From Paragyromitra xinjiangensis (taxonomy: Eukaryota > Ascomycota > Pezizomycetes > Pezizales > Discinaceae), in NCBI GenBank assembly GCA_038503065.1, contig JBCAMK010000010.1, positions 868,001 to 932,000 of the forward strand: 64,000 nucleotides of DNA, written 5' to 3'. The notes below the pieces were generated by a model that saw nothing but the letters and a program-made list of their open reading frames with translations, did not search any database and was not told the origin of the DNA. A program made the translations under genes and the position numbers. Shown here piece by piece: positions 1 through 14,162 of the stretch. Position 1 is the first letter of the stretch; every line of letters begins with the position of its first letter.

Positions 1-2740
1 AGTTCTAGGCCAATAGATAGCTTTACTTGTTACGAGAATAAATTCCCGTGCTGGGATTGTCACAGAAGCACACTAATGTGGCTGAAATTCCGCGGGAATT
101 TATTCCCATCCTAGAGTAGTGATGATAAACACCGGCCCTGAATTTCCCCCTCCACGGCCCCGAATCCAGTCCATCCTAACACGCCAACAACCAGTGTTCA
201 AATTCGAGAACGGAAGCTACCAAGCACTCAAGTATTGGGGGCCATCTATCAAAAAGTGGCGTTGCTACCTATTCCAGAATAGCGCCTACTAAAAAACAGC
301 ACTAACCCAGCCTAAGGTAATTACATGTAACAGACCACCAGAAAGTCTTACATAGTAGAATAATCAGTAATCCGCAGCTACTTGAGCCAATCAATTCTCG
401 AGACGATTACGGGCCAGGGATGGTGGAGCACCGCCTAAACATACCAAAAACTTAGGCCAAGTAATTAGAACGCAATTCTTGGATTGATCAGTGCTTAGTC
501 ATATTTGGCTATAGCTAGCGCTGATGTTGTTCTCCATAATCAATCGTTATGGCCTGGTATCATGCCACAAACATCCAGCATGGACTATAGTTCTCCCAGC
601 CTAATAAATATATTACTCTCACACCCGCTAGTCGCCTATCCACCAAACAGAGCGGACCGTCAAATCAATAAGTCAAAGTCAGCTCTTTATTACCAAGTTA
701 GTCACGCCCGTAAAGTAAGGGGCCATAGTTACAGCAAGGATTGATTATTCAGCGAGCTATAAGTCCCACTTGCTACTCCCGAGGCTGCGGGCAGATTATG
801 AGCGAAAGGGCGATTTGACACCTAGATAATTGCGAAGAAAAACAAGGTTCTAGGCCACAACATCCAGTGTATTGCGCCTCCAAAAAATCCCAGTTGGAAG
901 AAAGGAGTTGGTAAAATGCCGCCCCTAAGACGTAGACAGAGACTTCAATACCTCTATTCCAAAAGTGATGATGGATAGAGAGCTGCTCAGGAAATCCCAA
1001 GATAGTCAGTGCCCTATCACTCTAGTGGTCAGCATTCCACTAATATCCCTAAGGTTGCTATACTCCTATATCACGATCTATGGATTCGACAAACGAAGAC
1101 ATCGCATCCTCTAGCTGCGAAATGTGCGAGAAAAAACGGCCTGTAATATTTAAGTGGTATTGGCACTCATTAATTTTGTAGGCGCTATATACATGTATGC
1201 AATACGGACAGAAGACTCTGCCCAAAATATCGTGTACCGTAACAAATACTACTGGTGAATCCGAAGAGGGTACCGGGTGTCCGCGAATTTCCGAGATTAA
1301 AAGGCAAACTCCCAGTTCCGCCTAGATAAAAAAACTTGGATACCTTCCATTTCGAAAGTGAGGGTTTCAGAATAACTTTTAGTACATTCTCCAGATCACA
1401 GAAAGTCGCGCAAAATCATTTCACCCGAGATCCGAGAGGGTGAAAAATGCGGGAACGTGGTCTGGAAGGCAAAAGAACCGGGGGAGGCCCCAGCGCAATA
1501 TATTCACTTCATCAACCTTAAATCTGATCCAGCCGCTAGGCAATACTTACCCCAGATCCCAGCAAGGCCAAGATATGTGACTTTGCTTCCTCAGCAGATG
1601 TGCCAGCACGTGATAAGCCTGTAATATAACAAATATTGGTGTTCCACGCACCACGGCACGGTGCTTTCTTACAGCTATTAGCGATGACAGAACAAAGTGT
1701 AAGCTTCTTAATCGGGGTTATCGCTTATTTCGGAGAATAAAGCTGAGCCCAAATATAAATATTTGCGTTGCTGGTAAATAGTAAGTTGTTGCCACTTCGA
1801 TGAGATACCGCGCGCCAAATCCGGATAAGCGCAGATCTAATAACTCACCCCCCATTCTCCTAATGAACAAGTAATCCTTCAGGACGATAATGCAGTAGGT
1901 ATTCTCGGCCGGTAGAGATTCATCAAAAATTAAGAATATTCTAGCCCGAAGTGTGAGCATGGAGTGACAGAAGATTATTGGCAGTACAATCCCACGATGC
2001 TGTTACGCTAGCTCCCAGAAGCGCCAAATTCTAATTCAGCCAGCGGAGCCGGGGCCAGCATAAGCACAGGCATAGCGGAGTCCGCTTGTCGAAAATACGG
2101 TCTTGAGATAAAGTACATGAACGGAACAAGGTTAAAGAACACAAGGTCTTTGGGTCGTTTCAGAGTTTCGCTAAATGTTAACATCGGAAACAACGTGTGG
2201 GAACAGCCTGGTGCGCCACAGGATAAGGATCAACGCAAATTAAGAAATATCTAGGGTATAATACCGAAGGCGAGCTAAACTAGGATTAAATACATATATT
2301 TTCGTTTTCAAGGCGCCGCTGTTGTAAACTTACATGTATCCCTCAACACACGCAAGGCGATACATGTATTCGTTTGATAACTTTGTTTCCCCAAGAATTA
2401 GAAACACAATACTTGTTAACACTAAAACATAGGTTTTCCAGAATTTAATAGTATCGATATTCCGTTGTTCTAGAAATAATCAGAAATACATGTATGCAAC
2501 ACACAATCACAACTCAATATCTGCTGCAGGGCACAACGTCCTTTGTCTGTTGATTAAGGAACCCTTCCCCCAGCAACAACCCGTCCTTCCTCTGCTTTGT
2601 GCGGGATACTTGGGAATTCTCCTTCCAAAAAAGGGTATGCTCCTCAACAACAATGCAACGGATTACATTATTCCCGTACCCCTCTAAACCTATACCCTAG
2701 GGCATTTGTGGGAACCTCACTATGCAATTATCATAATCAG

Positions 2741-2764
2741 CTCCTCCTCCTCCTCCTCCTCCTC
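2741..2764. repeat. (CTC)8 microsatellite
   Basis: Eight uninterrupted CTC units in non-coding DNA about 500 bp upstream of the DUF1996/WSC gene. It is likely to vary in length between strains. Confidence 0.9.
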
Positions 2765-3013
2765 CCCACTAGGATCGAAGAGGTAGGCGAAAGGGGCAAA
2801 ACATCAGTGCACAAATACGACGGGATCTTGGCATCCAAGAGAAGGGCTTATGCATACCATTGAATTCATCACTATTTGTGGGAACCCTGTGCTATCCACT
2901 TGGGCTTCATGTTGGCCCCACCTCAGAGCCGTCCCTGGAGGTGGGCAGCTGCAAGAACCCGAGAGTGGGGCAAATTTTTGTTCTTTAATCCTCCAAGCTG
3001 GGCAGCCATCCTT

Positions 3014-3026
3014 TGGGGTATAAGTA
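3014..3026 (+). promoter_or_regulatory. TATA-like box of the DUF1996/WSC gene
   Basis: GGTATAAGTAA lies about 250 bp before the chosen ATG and is followed by a CT-rich tract, as is common in filamentous-fungal promoters. It is a sequence match only; the transcription start is unknown. Confidence 0.4.
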
Positions 3027-3266
3027 ACCCACCTCCAACTCGATCACTTGTCTCTTCCCTCCACAGTCTCTTCCTTCGTCTTCACCATCACCCTCCCTTT
3101 TTAAGGCACGTCAGCTGCCTACTACATTCTTTTCTATTGATCATTCTGATTGCTGTGCAAACCCTGTTTTCGACTAATCATCCTTTTTTCTTTCCATAAA
3201 TATCATTCCCCACGCTCATTTTCTCGGTTCTCCAACATCAAAATCAGCAACCACAAACACAATCAC

Positions 3267-5412
3267 ATGATGGTTGGAACCTCTTCTACCTCGATGGCCA
3301 CCATTACTACGCTCATTTTCTCATGCCTCCTCCCAGGGGCATCTGCTTTTTGGCGTCTACCTTGTCGCAATCCAGCCGTTATCGAACGTGCAGATCCCAT
3401 TGTGAATCCTGGTGCCGTCTCTAGCCATCTACATACCATTATGGGTGGAAACGGCTTCGATTTCACCATGGACTATAATAAAGCTCGAGCTTCTACCTGT
3501 TCTTCCTGCATTGTCGAGCAGGATTTAAGCAATTATTGGATTCCTACCCTTTTCTAGTAAGTTCCATTAAGAGATATCCCTGAAAGAGATTCCAGAAATC
3601 GTGTGTTAATATCGCTTGTAACAGTGCGGCTAAGAATGGCACCTTCCACCCTGTCAAGCAAACTGGTGGGGCCACAATTTATTACTTGTATGTTATCTCG
3701 AGCTCTCCCTCATACAATGTACTATCCTAATCCATAATCCTCAAGGCAACGCCGCGCCAACGACAGTGAGGAACTACATGCCTTCCCGGAAAAATTTCGC
3801 ATGATCGCTGGTGATCCTATGCTTCGATCTTATTCCGAAACCCTGGAACAGAGAGCCATTAGTTATTCATGCCTCGGAGGAGGTGGGCCGGAAACCAACG
3901 CATTCCCCAACATGAACTGCCCTGAGTATGCCCCAACTTCCCCCCCTCGATCGTAGTTTTTAATACTAATATCTCCAATAGTGGCCTGCGCGCTCAAGTT
4001 TTCTTTCCTAGCTGCTGGAATGGCAAAGACCTGGATTCCCCAGACCACAAATCCCACATGGCCTATCCCGATGGTGTTGACAACGGAAAATGCCCGCCAA
4101 CCCACCCGATACATATGATCTCGCTCTTTTACGAAGTTTTGTACAGCGTCGATGATTTTAAGGACCAATGGTACGATGGAAAACAGCCATTTGTCCTTTC
4201 TAACGGTGATCCAACCGGTTATGGTAACTTACTACTTGCTCAGTCTGAACGGAACACCCTCTAATTTTATATATTAGGGCTCCATGGAGATTTCGTGAAT
4301 GGATGGGATGTTGGCGTTCTCCAACTGGCTGTCACTAACTGCAACGCTAGCTCTGGCGATGTAAAGGAATGCCCGTACTTCACATACTTTACTGATCAGG
4401 TCGCCAATGATTGCTTCGTCCCCCCATCAGTTGATGAACAAACCGAAGGATGGATGGACAAGCTTCCTGGCTGCAACCCAATTCAAGCAGGCCCAGAACG
4501 CGCTGTCATGAATTCCAATTGTGGTGCTACCACTGTAATTGGACCACCCAAAACATACTCTACGGACGTATCAAGCCAAGGATGGAGTTATGTTGGTTGT
4601 GCCACGTATGTTTTACTTGCCTCTATCAATTTCGCTCTGCTTCCCCGTCAAAGCTATGGCTTGCTAATTCCTCTAAACTTGGTAGAGATGATCTCAGCTC
4701 TCGTACTTTCCCTATTCGAACCAGCGCCAACGACATGACCGTTCAGAAATGCATTAACTATTGCGTGGGCAAGAACGCCGTTTATGCTGGTCTCGAGTAC
4801 GGAAACGAGTGCTATTGCGGAAACAGCCCCCCTACGGCGGATCGTTCAGGCCCAGCCAAATGTATGATGCCCTGCGCCGGCAACGCTACTCAGATTTGCG
4901 GTGATGGTCAAAGATTATCAGTCTATAAGAAGGGTATCTCTGCGGCCGCCCCTTCCAGCGTTGCCGCCTCCAACACGGCTACGAGCACAGCCAAGCCTGC
5001 CGTATCGAAAACTTCTTCCATTAAAGCCATCACCAGTACTTCTGCTTCTACTCCATCTCTTGCTCCTGCTGGCTGGGTTTCGAAAGGTTGTTGGGTAGAT
5101 CCCGTCAATCCTCGTGCTCTCAAAACTGTTGGATATTGGATGCAAAAGATTACCACCTCCGGTTGCATCAATTTCTGCGACTCAAATGGCTTCAAATATG
5201 CCGGATCCGAATATGCTGGGCAATGTTTCTGCTCCTCTACCCTCGATGGTGGGAATGCCGCGCCAGGCTCTGAGTGCAACATGCCCTGTGAAGGTAACGC
5301 CAATGAGATATGTGGTGGATCTGCTAGATTGAGTCTTTTCGAAAAGACCGGCGCGAAAAAGAGAAGCATTCCATCTCATCGTACTTTCCACCGCCACCAT
5401 AACCATATATAG
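3267..5412 (+). CDS. Secreted DUF1996 protein with two C-terminal WSC domains
   Basis: Six exons: 3267-3556, 3625-3687, 3746-3925, 3982-4223, 4278-4605 and 4686-5412, giving 609 aa. All five introns (54-80 bp) are GT-AG and every junction keeps frame. The start is a double ATG (3267, 3270) followed by a hydrophobic signal peptide ending near ASAFW. DUF1996 follows: FWRLPC, a SHLHTIMGG histidine motif, and CPDGLRAQVFFPSCWNG, the last rebuilt exactly by splicing intron 3. A GLHGDFVNGW motif is restored by intron 4. Two WSC modules then come with CYCG/CFCS and MPC...ICGG cysteine patterns, separated by a Ser/Thr/Ala-rich linker of about 50 aa likely to be O-mannosylated. WSC domains bind wall polysaccharide in fungal sensors and enzymes; the catalytic role of DUF1996 is unknown. 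No transmembrane segment or GPI signal is seen at the His-rich C-terminus, so the product is probably secreted or wall-bound. Confidence 0.92.
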
Positions 5413-8400
5413 TCTTCCCAGAAGACTTCATGTTTCTAGCCAAATTTCCATTTTCGACACCAGATTATTCTTCTTTCAGTGTAAATTCTTGTTCTAGTAT
5501 TCTTTTCCTTCTTATTCTTATCATTCGCCCAAGCTTAGTTCTGTTATCAAGCCCCACCTTGTAAGATATACTTTGTAGCATAAAGTGTTCTTCTCAAGGT
5601 ACATACGAGCGAAAGTTAGCGCTTGGCTGCGGCCATAGGGGGCCGAATCAAATCACTAAAGTCAAAATCCACCAAAATAGTCAAAGTGTTCTTAATACAC
5701 CCACAACAACCTGTAACCACTCAACTCTCGTCACTGGAAACGATGGTGCTTAGTACTTGCAATTGAGCGCCCTTCACTTTGGAGATCCGAGGGCCTCTAT
5801 CATCTCATTCACCTGCCCCCCCCTTTCCTGTTTAATCAGTTCATGATGTATAGCGGCCGGAAATGATAGTCAAGCTCATGAAGTGAATACACCGAGTGAC
5901 ACTTTATGACTCACAATGAATATTAGATGTCCTTTTTTTACTACCGATCTGTGGGACATGTACCCGCATCTCTATATTACTACCAAATATAATCATTTCT
6001 TTCCATGACGTCTAGATACCCGCGTGAGTCGGCAGAATCAAAAGTGACCAAAAAAGCAAACCTGGATCCATGCATAAACTAGATATCACAAAAAGAATAA
6101 AGCAGAAAAACTTTATTAGGTCTGATGAGGTTGGCATCCGAAGTTTCCAATAGCCCCTGAGCCGACACGTATCCACTCAATGACCGTTAGCTGTTGTTGG
6201 GGGATCTTCGAGATGGATCGTAGTGAGAGAAAAAAAGAAAACAAGAAAAAGAAGCAAGTAAAAAGCAAAATGGAGCACGGGTATGTAGGTGGGACATCCA
6301 AAAAGCGACTGCGTCGCCGCGGGTTTAAGCCCATTCAAGATTTCGACTAGCATAAAACGTCAAATAGATGCACTTGAAGGTGCCATGGACCTGCACTGCC
6401 ACGTCAAACACGGGATCTAGAGAAAAGGCACATAACATTACTATCTAGGTAATCAATACAGAAGGCAGCACCCAAACGGCCTCTAAGCTAGTCGTGAGTG
6501 GCAAACTAAATAGAAAATTTGTAGACCAAGTCAGATATTGGGAAAAAGGAAAAGGACAGTTGCTCATGTGGCTGGTACTACTAAACCAGCCGTGTGGGGG
6601 TGGTTTGGGGGACCGTGCGCGTAATAACAAAGCCAAAGGAAGGTCCTAGAGCTCGAGTCTTAGAAGCTTGAAAAATATGGCTTGATGAGTTGAAATTCTC
6701 CTGCTGGGAACTCCACGAATCAAGAGGCAACGGGATTCCTATTACATCAATAATATTGCGGACTGTGTTAAGCTGAATTATTAGATTCCCACGGCCGGAT
6801 TCCTGAATGTAGTACTATGTAAATCCTGAAGAACTTGTTCTGGTAGTAGGAGGGGTGTACCCAAATAAGAGAAGAAAGAGAGAATGGTGAGGAATTGTAA
6901 TTTTATAGACGGTAAAAGAAGAGAGTAGGGCTATGGGATACATGAATATAGTGCCCAATATTTGGGTATAAGTTAAGGAGAATACGCCTCCACATCCCAC
7001 AGCAAAACTTGCCAGGAGTTGTTATAAGAGTCACGTGCCTATACATCGAGTGATATTCCATGAGTAATAGTGGGCGAAGGGTCCATGCTTAGTTGGAACT
7101 GACTTTTTAGGTGAACTTTTGGGAATGTAATCATGCTTAATATAAACCTACCGTCGCAGGATTCCTCCAAACTCCTTGGAGCCACATGCCCACCCATGAC
7201 TAAGGCTCGTTCTTTAAAGATTAGCACGGTACGTGCAGCCGTCGGTGCTCCGGGCTCCGTACAGTCTTTGCTGGAATGCCAACTGTGTTTCACCGTCCGT
7301 TTTTCAACCTCCCGTTTTTTTCTTGGAGAAAAAAAACCCGATCTAGAGCTGGTTTTGTTTCATTTCGTGATCGTGAATGGTAGGAAGCCAAGACGGAATA
7401 CGGAAATATTGCCGACCCGGGACCAAACACGGCAAGTTGATTAGTCAATCCCACCAACGTATCCGTTGATTAAGATCCAAGTAACCGAACTATCTTAGCC
7501 TGATAACATAGACCCTCATGCCCGGAAGAGAGGCCAATGGTCTGTGAAGGGAGTCCGAGTGCCAGAAGTACTCTACATGTATTTGCCTGTGTTTGTTGGT
7601 ACCGAGGTGTCCAGAAGTAGACGATGAAGTCACTTGGACTTAGGATCGGCTTTGCGTTGCATCGCCTTGGCCGAGAGGCTCGAGCCCAGGTTTGGCAGTG
7701 CACGGGCAGAGCAGCCACATGTCCCATTCGATTAAAAGGTTTAGTCCAAAAGTACATCGCTTTCTTAGGATTCGGCATGCCGTCCGCATTTGCGATTCTC
7801 TAGAGAACTTGAATTCCGTCAGGCCCGGTTGGATGTTTCGGAGATGGGCGATGTCCTCAGTGGGTGCGGTCAAGCGGGCTGAGAAGTACATGTAACATCG
7901 GCGACTACCATTTTGGTTGTCCAGCATCTGCCGACCCCTTAGTTAGACCCCTGGGTCAAGTTGTTTCTGTCGCGCTGTTTCAACAATACTAATCGCTGAC
8001 CGCGTTATCACATGATGTGCCCGTTCCCACTAAAGCTCGCAGTTTTCGGTTCATCAAATGGTATTCTCGTCCCTGAGTCCCCTTTGAAAACACATGTATA
8101 CTAGGTATCAACAGAAAAAGGGAAGTATACACGTACTAATTATAATACTACTACAGACTCAATTGCCAGATCCCGGCTGTGTTGGGTTAAACATATCCAG
8201 TTCCAAATGACGTTGTGGGAAAACAGAATTCTCCTGCCATTTGAGGATTGTTTTCGCGGCTGTGGTTTCGGGAGTGGTTCGAGATTAATCGATGTCCACG
8301 ATAAACGGATAAGTACACCACGGGTTCGGTAGATTGAAACCTGGGAGAACTGCTCTACATGTGTAGCCATCCCAGGCAAAACCAAACGTAGCCTTGAAAT

Positions 8401-10043
8401 GGACCAGGACTGCCGTCGCGTGTGTGTAAGATGGCCATGGTCTACCATAACCGCGTGTTGGGTAAAGTACAGTACCTAGGTGAACGAAGACCGAGCCGTA
8501 GAAGTGCATATATATGTGCGCTTTTCACATACTTAATGTAGGTACGTCCTTACGATGAAGCGCATTCTGGTTTTTCTGTGAGACCAGCAGAAGTACCTAC
8601 TCCAGAGCGCAGATTTTTTTTCTTTCTTTCCCCAACGTCGATTGGCGGCTTCGAATCGACAGTGCCACGCATACACGTTTCGGCCAGTAAGTTATGGATT
8701 CTCGCGAAGACTTAGCTGCATAAAGAACATTATCAATCCGCCTGTTATTCGCCACCTAACGAGATACTCCATGCGTTTTGGAGTTTGATAGTTCTCCTCA
8801 GTATGCCAACTGTCCCTGACCTGCATGAGCTTAACGCCTTCCCCTTCCTCCCCCTGCCCCGCTTTGACCACTGAGCGGAGACCCCAGACCTTCGGTGCAG
8901 TGCAAGTCTGGTCGCACAGCATATTCGCTGGCTGGTCGACGTATCGCAGGTCTTCTTTGCTGGCCATCCAGATTTCACCGTGGATTGTTTTCTCGTGCCC
9001 GACTCCTCTCCTCTCCGATGCGAGTCATCCGCTGTCACTTTCTTCTTAAAACTACCCCCCTCCCGTTACTGTATGTTACGCCCTTACTTCCAGCCGGTCT
9101 GGGGAAGGTAATTGCCCTTATTTGCTGTCTAGAGGACGAACACATACATAGCATAGGTACCTGCTAGAAGCTCTGTCCGGTTTCTTCTCGTCCCAAAACC
9201 CCACGAAGGGACATTCCGTCCCGTCGTCACATTTATTTTCTATCCCACGCCCTGGAGGACATCTATTACTAGTTAGTGTACACCTCGTTTGGTGCCGTTC
9301 ACCGTTGTGTCGGATCACGCGTATCCTATTCGTGTAGACCTGGATCCAGTATCGTTCTCCGATCGCTCGTTTATTTTATTTTATTTTTCTCCCACCTGGT
9401 CTGACAGGTTGCTCTTGGGCAAAGAAAAGGCTTGCTGGTACAAATATATACCTACATCAGACTTGTACGCCCCCCCCCCAATACGCACGGCCAACCAGCG
9501 TCCCAGCCTCCAGGGCCCTACAGAAAGCCCTAGCCAAAGGCTTCTGGCTATTGTTGATCCCGTTCTCTTCCCTTGCTTCCTGCTCTTTTCTATTTCCCAC
9601 CCTCATCCCCGTTTGAACGCGGCGGTTCAACAGGCACTGCCCTCGACGGCTTCATAAAGTTCATAATCGACCTATCGTCTCCTGCATGTTGCTTGTTCTA
9701 GGACGATCCCGAACGGAGTGACAAGGGGAGCTGTTTTTGAATCTGCCAACGTGGAAGTGGGAAGGGAAGGAAGGGAACTATACGACTTCTATTGGAAGAG
9801 AGAGAAAGAGAGAAAAAAAGGCCCAGGCCAGGCCGCAGCAGTATCCTTTTAGAGCACGGTGGAATTGAAAATAAAAAGGTAAAACAATAATACGAAAGCC
9901 TCAACGACAGAAGGGATCCTTTATGATATAGACTCCTTGACGACCCTTTTTCCTTATATATATTTTATATCTTTCATTCGTTGTTGGAGCTTGTCGCCAG
10001 TTGTCGCCAGCTGCATCATTGGTGGGGTACTGGGAAACGAGAG
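5413..10043. other. Long intergenic spacer, no supported gene
   Basis: Many short frames on both strands (60-120 codons) overlap each other and show no domain or splice logic. Two TACATGTA palindromes occur at 7574 and 7887. The last 100 bases carry an AT-rich TTATATATATTTTATAT box at about 9954-9970, a plausible core promoter for the coiled-coil gene starting at 10044. Confidence 0.55.
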
Positions 10044-12242
10044 ATGGTATCAACGAGTTCAGCGGCTCCGGCGGGTCATCGCCGAATATCATCCTTCAGA
10101 ACTTCCACTTTCAACTTTTTCAAAGGCAGCAATAACAAGGGCTCACTGCATTCTTCTGGAAGCATTCGGCGAAACGAGCTGACTATTAGCAACCCGTTGC
10201 CTTATACCGAAGAAAACGTTTCGCCAACCACCCGGAGTCCCCCCAGCAGAGCTGACACCGAACCTATACCGTCTGAAAAATCTTCGCACCGCCATAAATT
10301 TCCAGCTGCTGGTGTATTTGAGATTGCGCCTAGTCGAGGATTTGCGCAGGCTCATAATAGGCGGGGATCGTCATCTGTGGCGGACGAGGAAGAGCACGGA
10401 GAAGGGTCAATCACAGTGGGCATGGACCTGCGGGATCTGTCGCCTTCGAGGCAGACACAAACCGACGCGGAGAGCAGCATAGATGATAGGAGAGCTGTTA
10501 CTGCTCCGTCGGGGAGGAGTAAAACAAAGGGTGCGAAATTTAAAATGGCCGCCTTGAGTCTTTTGAGGCGAAGGAGTAACAATAATCTACGAAGAGCATA
10601 TGTGGACCCTGTTGATGAACGATATGAGTTGAATGACGATCGAGAGCCCTTCATTGTGAGTGCTCGCTAGGAGATTACTTGGCGCGGTACTAATTGCTAA
10701 TTTCCGTAGCAGGAACCGCTTATGGACCCTGATTTTATCGATGCAGTGCATACCCCCTCCAGCAGATTATCTTCGCAATCCACGGTTCGTCCTACGCCTG
10801 CGCCGAAGTCTTCTGGTTTCAAATTTGCATTTTCTCCCCGCAGCCACAATCGACAGGTTCTTACGAAGCAGCAGCCACCCGTGGAAGCACGAAGGCCCCG
10901 ACGTGCGACTGTAGCGAGCATTGTTTCCGATGCGGCCTTAGCTCGTGATCCGGAACGTCCTAGAACATCCGTCTGGTCTACTCTTTCACCAAGACCTTCT
11001 AGTAGTCAATCTATCATACCCAAGAATGTACAGTCGGAGGAAGAGGGTTCAGGTGGCTTTATGAACAGTGGGGCTGGAAGTCCTGGCGGTGGTCTATTCC
11101 CTAGACCCGCTAGTTTACAGCGGAATTGGAGTGACGGGCCACGGCACACGCGGGACACTAGTACTGTATCAGATGCGGATCGAAACGCGTCGAAACGAAC
11201 AAATCAAGATCCAGGTGGGGGACGGCCATTAAGTTTTGGAGGCGTGCTCAATGGTTATAGCAGCATGAAAATTACAGAAGCTGTTACCTTGGAGACGAGG
11301 GTGCGGGAGCTGGAGGACCAGGTCGCAACTCTGCAAAATTTCATCGCTCAGCCGGATTTTCGGCCTAGCCGACGAAATTTCTCCACGGCAACAGCGCCTG
11401 AGCATCCGCTGGACCAGAATACTCTTAACGTCCCCAAACTCTCGAAACGTACCTATTCAATTTCTTCTGCTGGGTCCTCGGACAAAGTAGATAGTTCCGA
11501 ATTTCCAAGCACTCCCAAAAATTTAGGTCCACCCCCACGGCCTGGAGATCAAGCCACCTTGAAGGTGCGCGGACATTCTCCGCACGCAGCACAAAGACGG
11601 GAAGAAACATTACAGGTGCTTGAGGGTAACCGAACGAACATTGGAAGCAAGAGGGATACTTCATCCACTATCAGGCCTAATAGATCGCCATCTCCGTCTC
11701 CAGGTGTCAGCCTTGCACAATATACAGGGCTTATGGCACTAGTTAAACGGGAGCAGCGCGCGCGACGAAAGCTTGAGGCTCAGATTGCGAATCTTCAAGA
11801 ACAGATGGCTTTAGTCCTCCACCGGCAATTGTTGTCGAGTGGAAGTCCAACAGCTACTGATGGCTCGGCTGGTAGGTTAAGGCCAGACTTCAATAGTATT
11901 CGGCGGAAAACCAGCAGCGAAGTGCCAACACCAGACCTCACCCCGCCTCGAACAAGTCCCACGAATTACCACGCGATTCCAGGAAATCTTTTCACTAGCT
12001 TTGACAGTGAATTGGTGATCGATGACAGCGACTACGAGAACGACGAAGAAGGTCTTTTTATCGGCGTTGACCACGATGATAATGAAGTGTGGGAGACTCC
12101 GGCAGAAGAGAGGGAAAGCATGCTCAACGATAGTGATAGTGACAGAGCTTTTAGGGAAACGTTGTCTGCGTTTCCCACGCCTCAGCTAAGAACTATGAGT
12201 TTGAGTCAATTAACTCACAAGTCGTCACTTGCTACGCGATAA
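10044..12242 (+). CDS. Ser/Pro-rich, mostly disordered protein with two short coiled coils
   Basis: Two exons, 10044-10655 and 10710-12242, joined in phase 0 (714 aa). The intron of 54 bp runs from GTGAGT to TAG; the next AG, 3 bp downstream, is an equally in-frame alternative. I chose the ATG at 10044 because the protein turns Ser/Thr-rich (MVSTSS) from there; an upstream in-frame ATG at 9981 would add 21 residues unlike the rest. The protein is basic and Ser-rich in its first 200 residues, with an Arg-rich LLRRRSNNNLRRAY patch near 185-200. Heptad stretches occur at about 395-415 (LETRVRELEDQVATL) and 544-580 (KREQRARRKLEAQIANLQEQ). The C-terminal 100 residues are acidic. It looks like a cytoskeletal, polarity or signalling scaffold, but I recognise no family. 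A function cannot be assigned from sequence alone. Confidence 0.82.
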
Positions 12243-14162
12243 CATTAAAAGTAAATGTTTCCTATCGACGTACATCACTTGTGCAGCACCTCTTTATCGA
12301 TCTTCTTAAGGATCACTCTATCCCCTCAGTACTCTACACTTCTGTATAATATTATGATACGTTTTTTGTTTAGCATTGTTTTCGCTACTGCATTTTTGGG
12401 CGGTTTCATCTTGGTTTAGCGTTGGTTTTTTTCCGGGCCCCCCCTATTTCATTCTCTTCACTAAATATTTTACTATTTCTCCGCAATTCTTGGTACATTT
12501 TTTGTAGCCTTGCATATGATATCCTTTTTCTTCTTCTTCTTCTTCTTCTTCTTCTTCTTCTTCTTCATATTAAAGGCGGGTCTTTTTTTATACATTTTGG
12601 GTGATTATTTTTCCTGATAATATTGGGTCAGCTTGGTATGGGTCCAGGTCAAGTTTTTTCTATATTTTTCATTTTCATTTCATTTTATCTTTGTTTTTGT
12701 CGGATTGCATCGTGGAGAGAGCCACAAGCATGACATTCTTCGCGTCCGAGAAGTTTTATTCGCCTTTGTGGAAAAGCTACTCGAAGTACAGCATACGAGC
12801 GTACAGCCGAAAAAGCCGAATGTCAGTCTCCTATTGGGTTCACCGTTTCGTTTGGGCGGTGGTTGGGGATTGAAGAAACACGCCGAGAGTATCACTTGCG
12901 CAGGAATAGGTCCAGAGGGATGAGGCGTATGCATGTTATCGACCGATTGAGGAAGGGAAAGATACGGACCGACCCTAGGATTGCTTTTTCTTACCTGCAT
13001 GCGCACAGTGTTTTACCCTTGTAGCTGTTTCAGCGGTTTTATTCTTCTTTTCTTGTATTTTATATCAGGTGACGTTAGCGTTTTGATAGCATTTTCTTTT
13101 GTAACATTATGGATGCATGTTGATGGGCGCTGTGTTGACGATTGAAGGGCATGAAGACTGTAATGATGAGAGTGTATGCTGATAAATGAAGATATTCATG
13201 ATATGACAACTCACGGACCGCGCCTACTTAGTTCGCACTCTTATTAAATCATGAATAGAGTCTGTATTCAGCTTTCATCTACCAAATTGTATTGCCGTCG
13301 GTGGGATATGGGTACCAGTGCGGCCCCACTTAAGGCTACCCGTATTCCTCGGGAAGAGTGATACCGAGGCCGCGACAAAATGGGCACGAAAAAGAAATTC
13401 TCAAAATCGGCTTGAGTGCATATTTCTGCGGGGGTCGAGTGTGTGCGTACCTGCATAGCCGGAAGAGCGTAGCATTGACCGATGTTTGAGTATATATAAA
13501 TATAAACTGTCGTGGGTTGGATAATTGACCGTTTGAGGTGCTATATACTGCCGATACGGTTTTATGAATGCAGAGTGACAGGAGGTGTGTACAGGTAGGG
13601 CAGAGTAAAGCAGGGAGGTAAACAGGTACCATCAATAGGATAGGACCGAGAATCGAACCGAACCTGGGGTAGGTTTTTTTCAAGTGTTTCAAAGTAGTGA
13701 CGCACATACATATGCACTTGCGAAAGGCAGACAGAGTGGTTAGCGAGAGACCCAGTGGGACCTCAAACCCAAGCATTCCCATCTCAGGGGTAATATCAAC
13801 AGGTTCAATAGCTCCAATTGTGTTGCTAGAGACTCAGACTACGAGACCGACTGTTATCAAAGGGGCACCATAAACTATCTAAGGATAGTCTTCCCCAAAG
13901 CTGGTTACCTGAATAGCTCTTATCAGATCTCTCTTATAAGGGATATCAATGATATGGTGAACAAATTGTCTTTATGCGTTTGGCTCCGAATGCTCTGAGG
14001 TAACGCCTTGGTCCTCAAATGCCCAGGCGACAGTAACTTTGCCCCCACCCTTGGGTATAAATACCAAGGCGGAGATAAACGATATAAAGGAATAGACCTC
14101 TATATGCAGATATGATATGCTACATGCTACATTCCGACCATCTGGGAAATAATTACTAACTT
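12243..14162. other. Intergenic region with 3'UTR microsatellite
   Basis: The first part, up to about 13 kb, is T-rich and probably includes the 3'UTR of the coiled-coil gene, with a (TTC)n run at 12528-12566. The 90-148 codon frames here are low-complexity or antisense and are not called. The following minus-strand gene ends at 14163, so its 3'UTR also falls in this spacer. Confidence 0.5.
12528..12566. repeat. (TTC)13 microsatellite
   Basis: Thirteen TTC units about 290 bp after the stop codon of the coiled-coil gene, followed by ATATTAAAG. It probably lies in or just beyond the 3'UTR. Confidence 0.9.

Larger units (their letters stand above)
1..3266. other. AT-rich spacer without a recognisable gene
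   Basis: Short open frames here (about 60-107 codons) show no family motif, no convincing splice structure and no codon bias, so I call none. The spacer holds five exact TACATGTA palindromes (322, 1190, 2331, 2361, 2487) and a (CTC)8 microsatellite at 2741-2764. The last 250 bases form the promoter and leader of the wall-protein gene that follows, including a TATA-like GGTATAAGTA near 3016 and a pyrimidine-rich tract. Confidence 0.6.

Noticed and set aside
13640..13690. Possible tRNA on the minus strand (GGTTCGATTC)
   Set aside because: The flanking bases do not form a T-stem and no acceptor or anticodon arm can be drawn.
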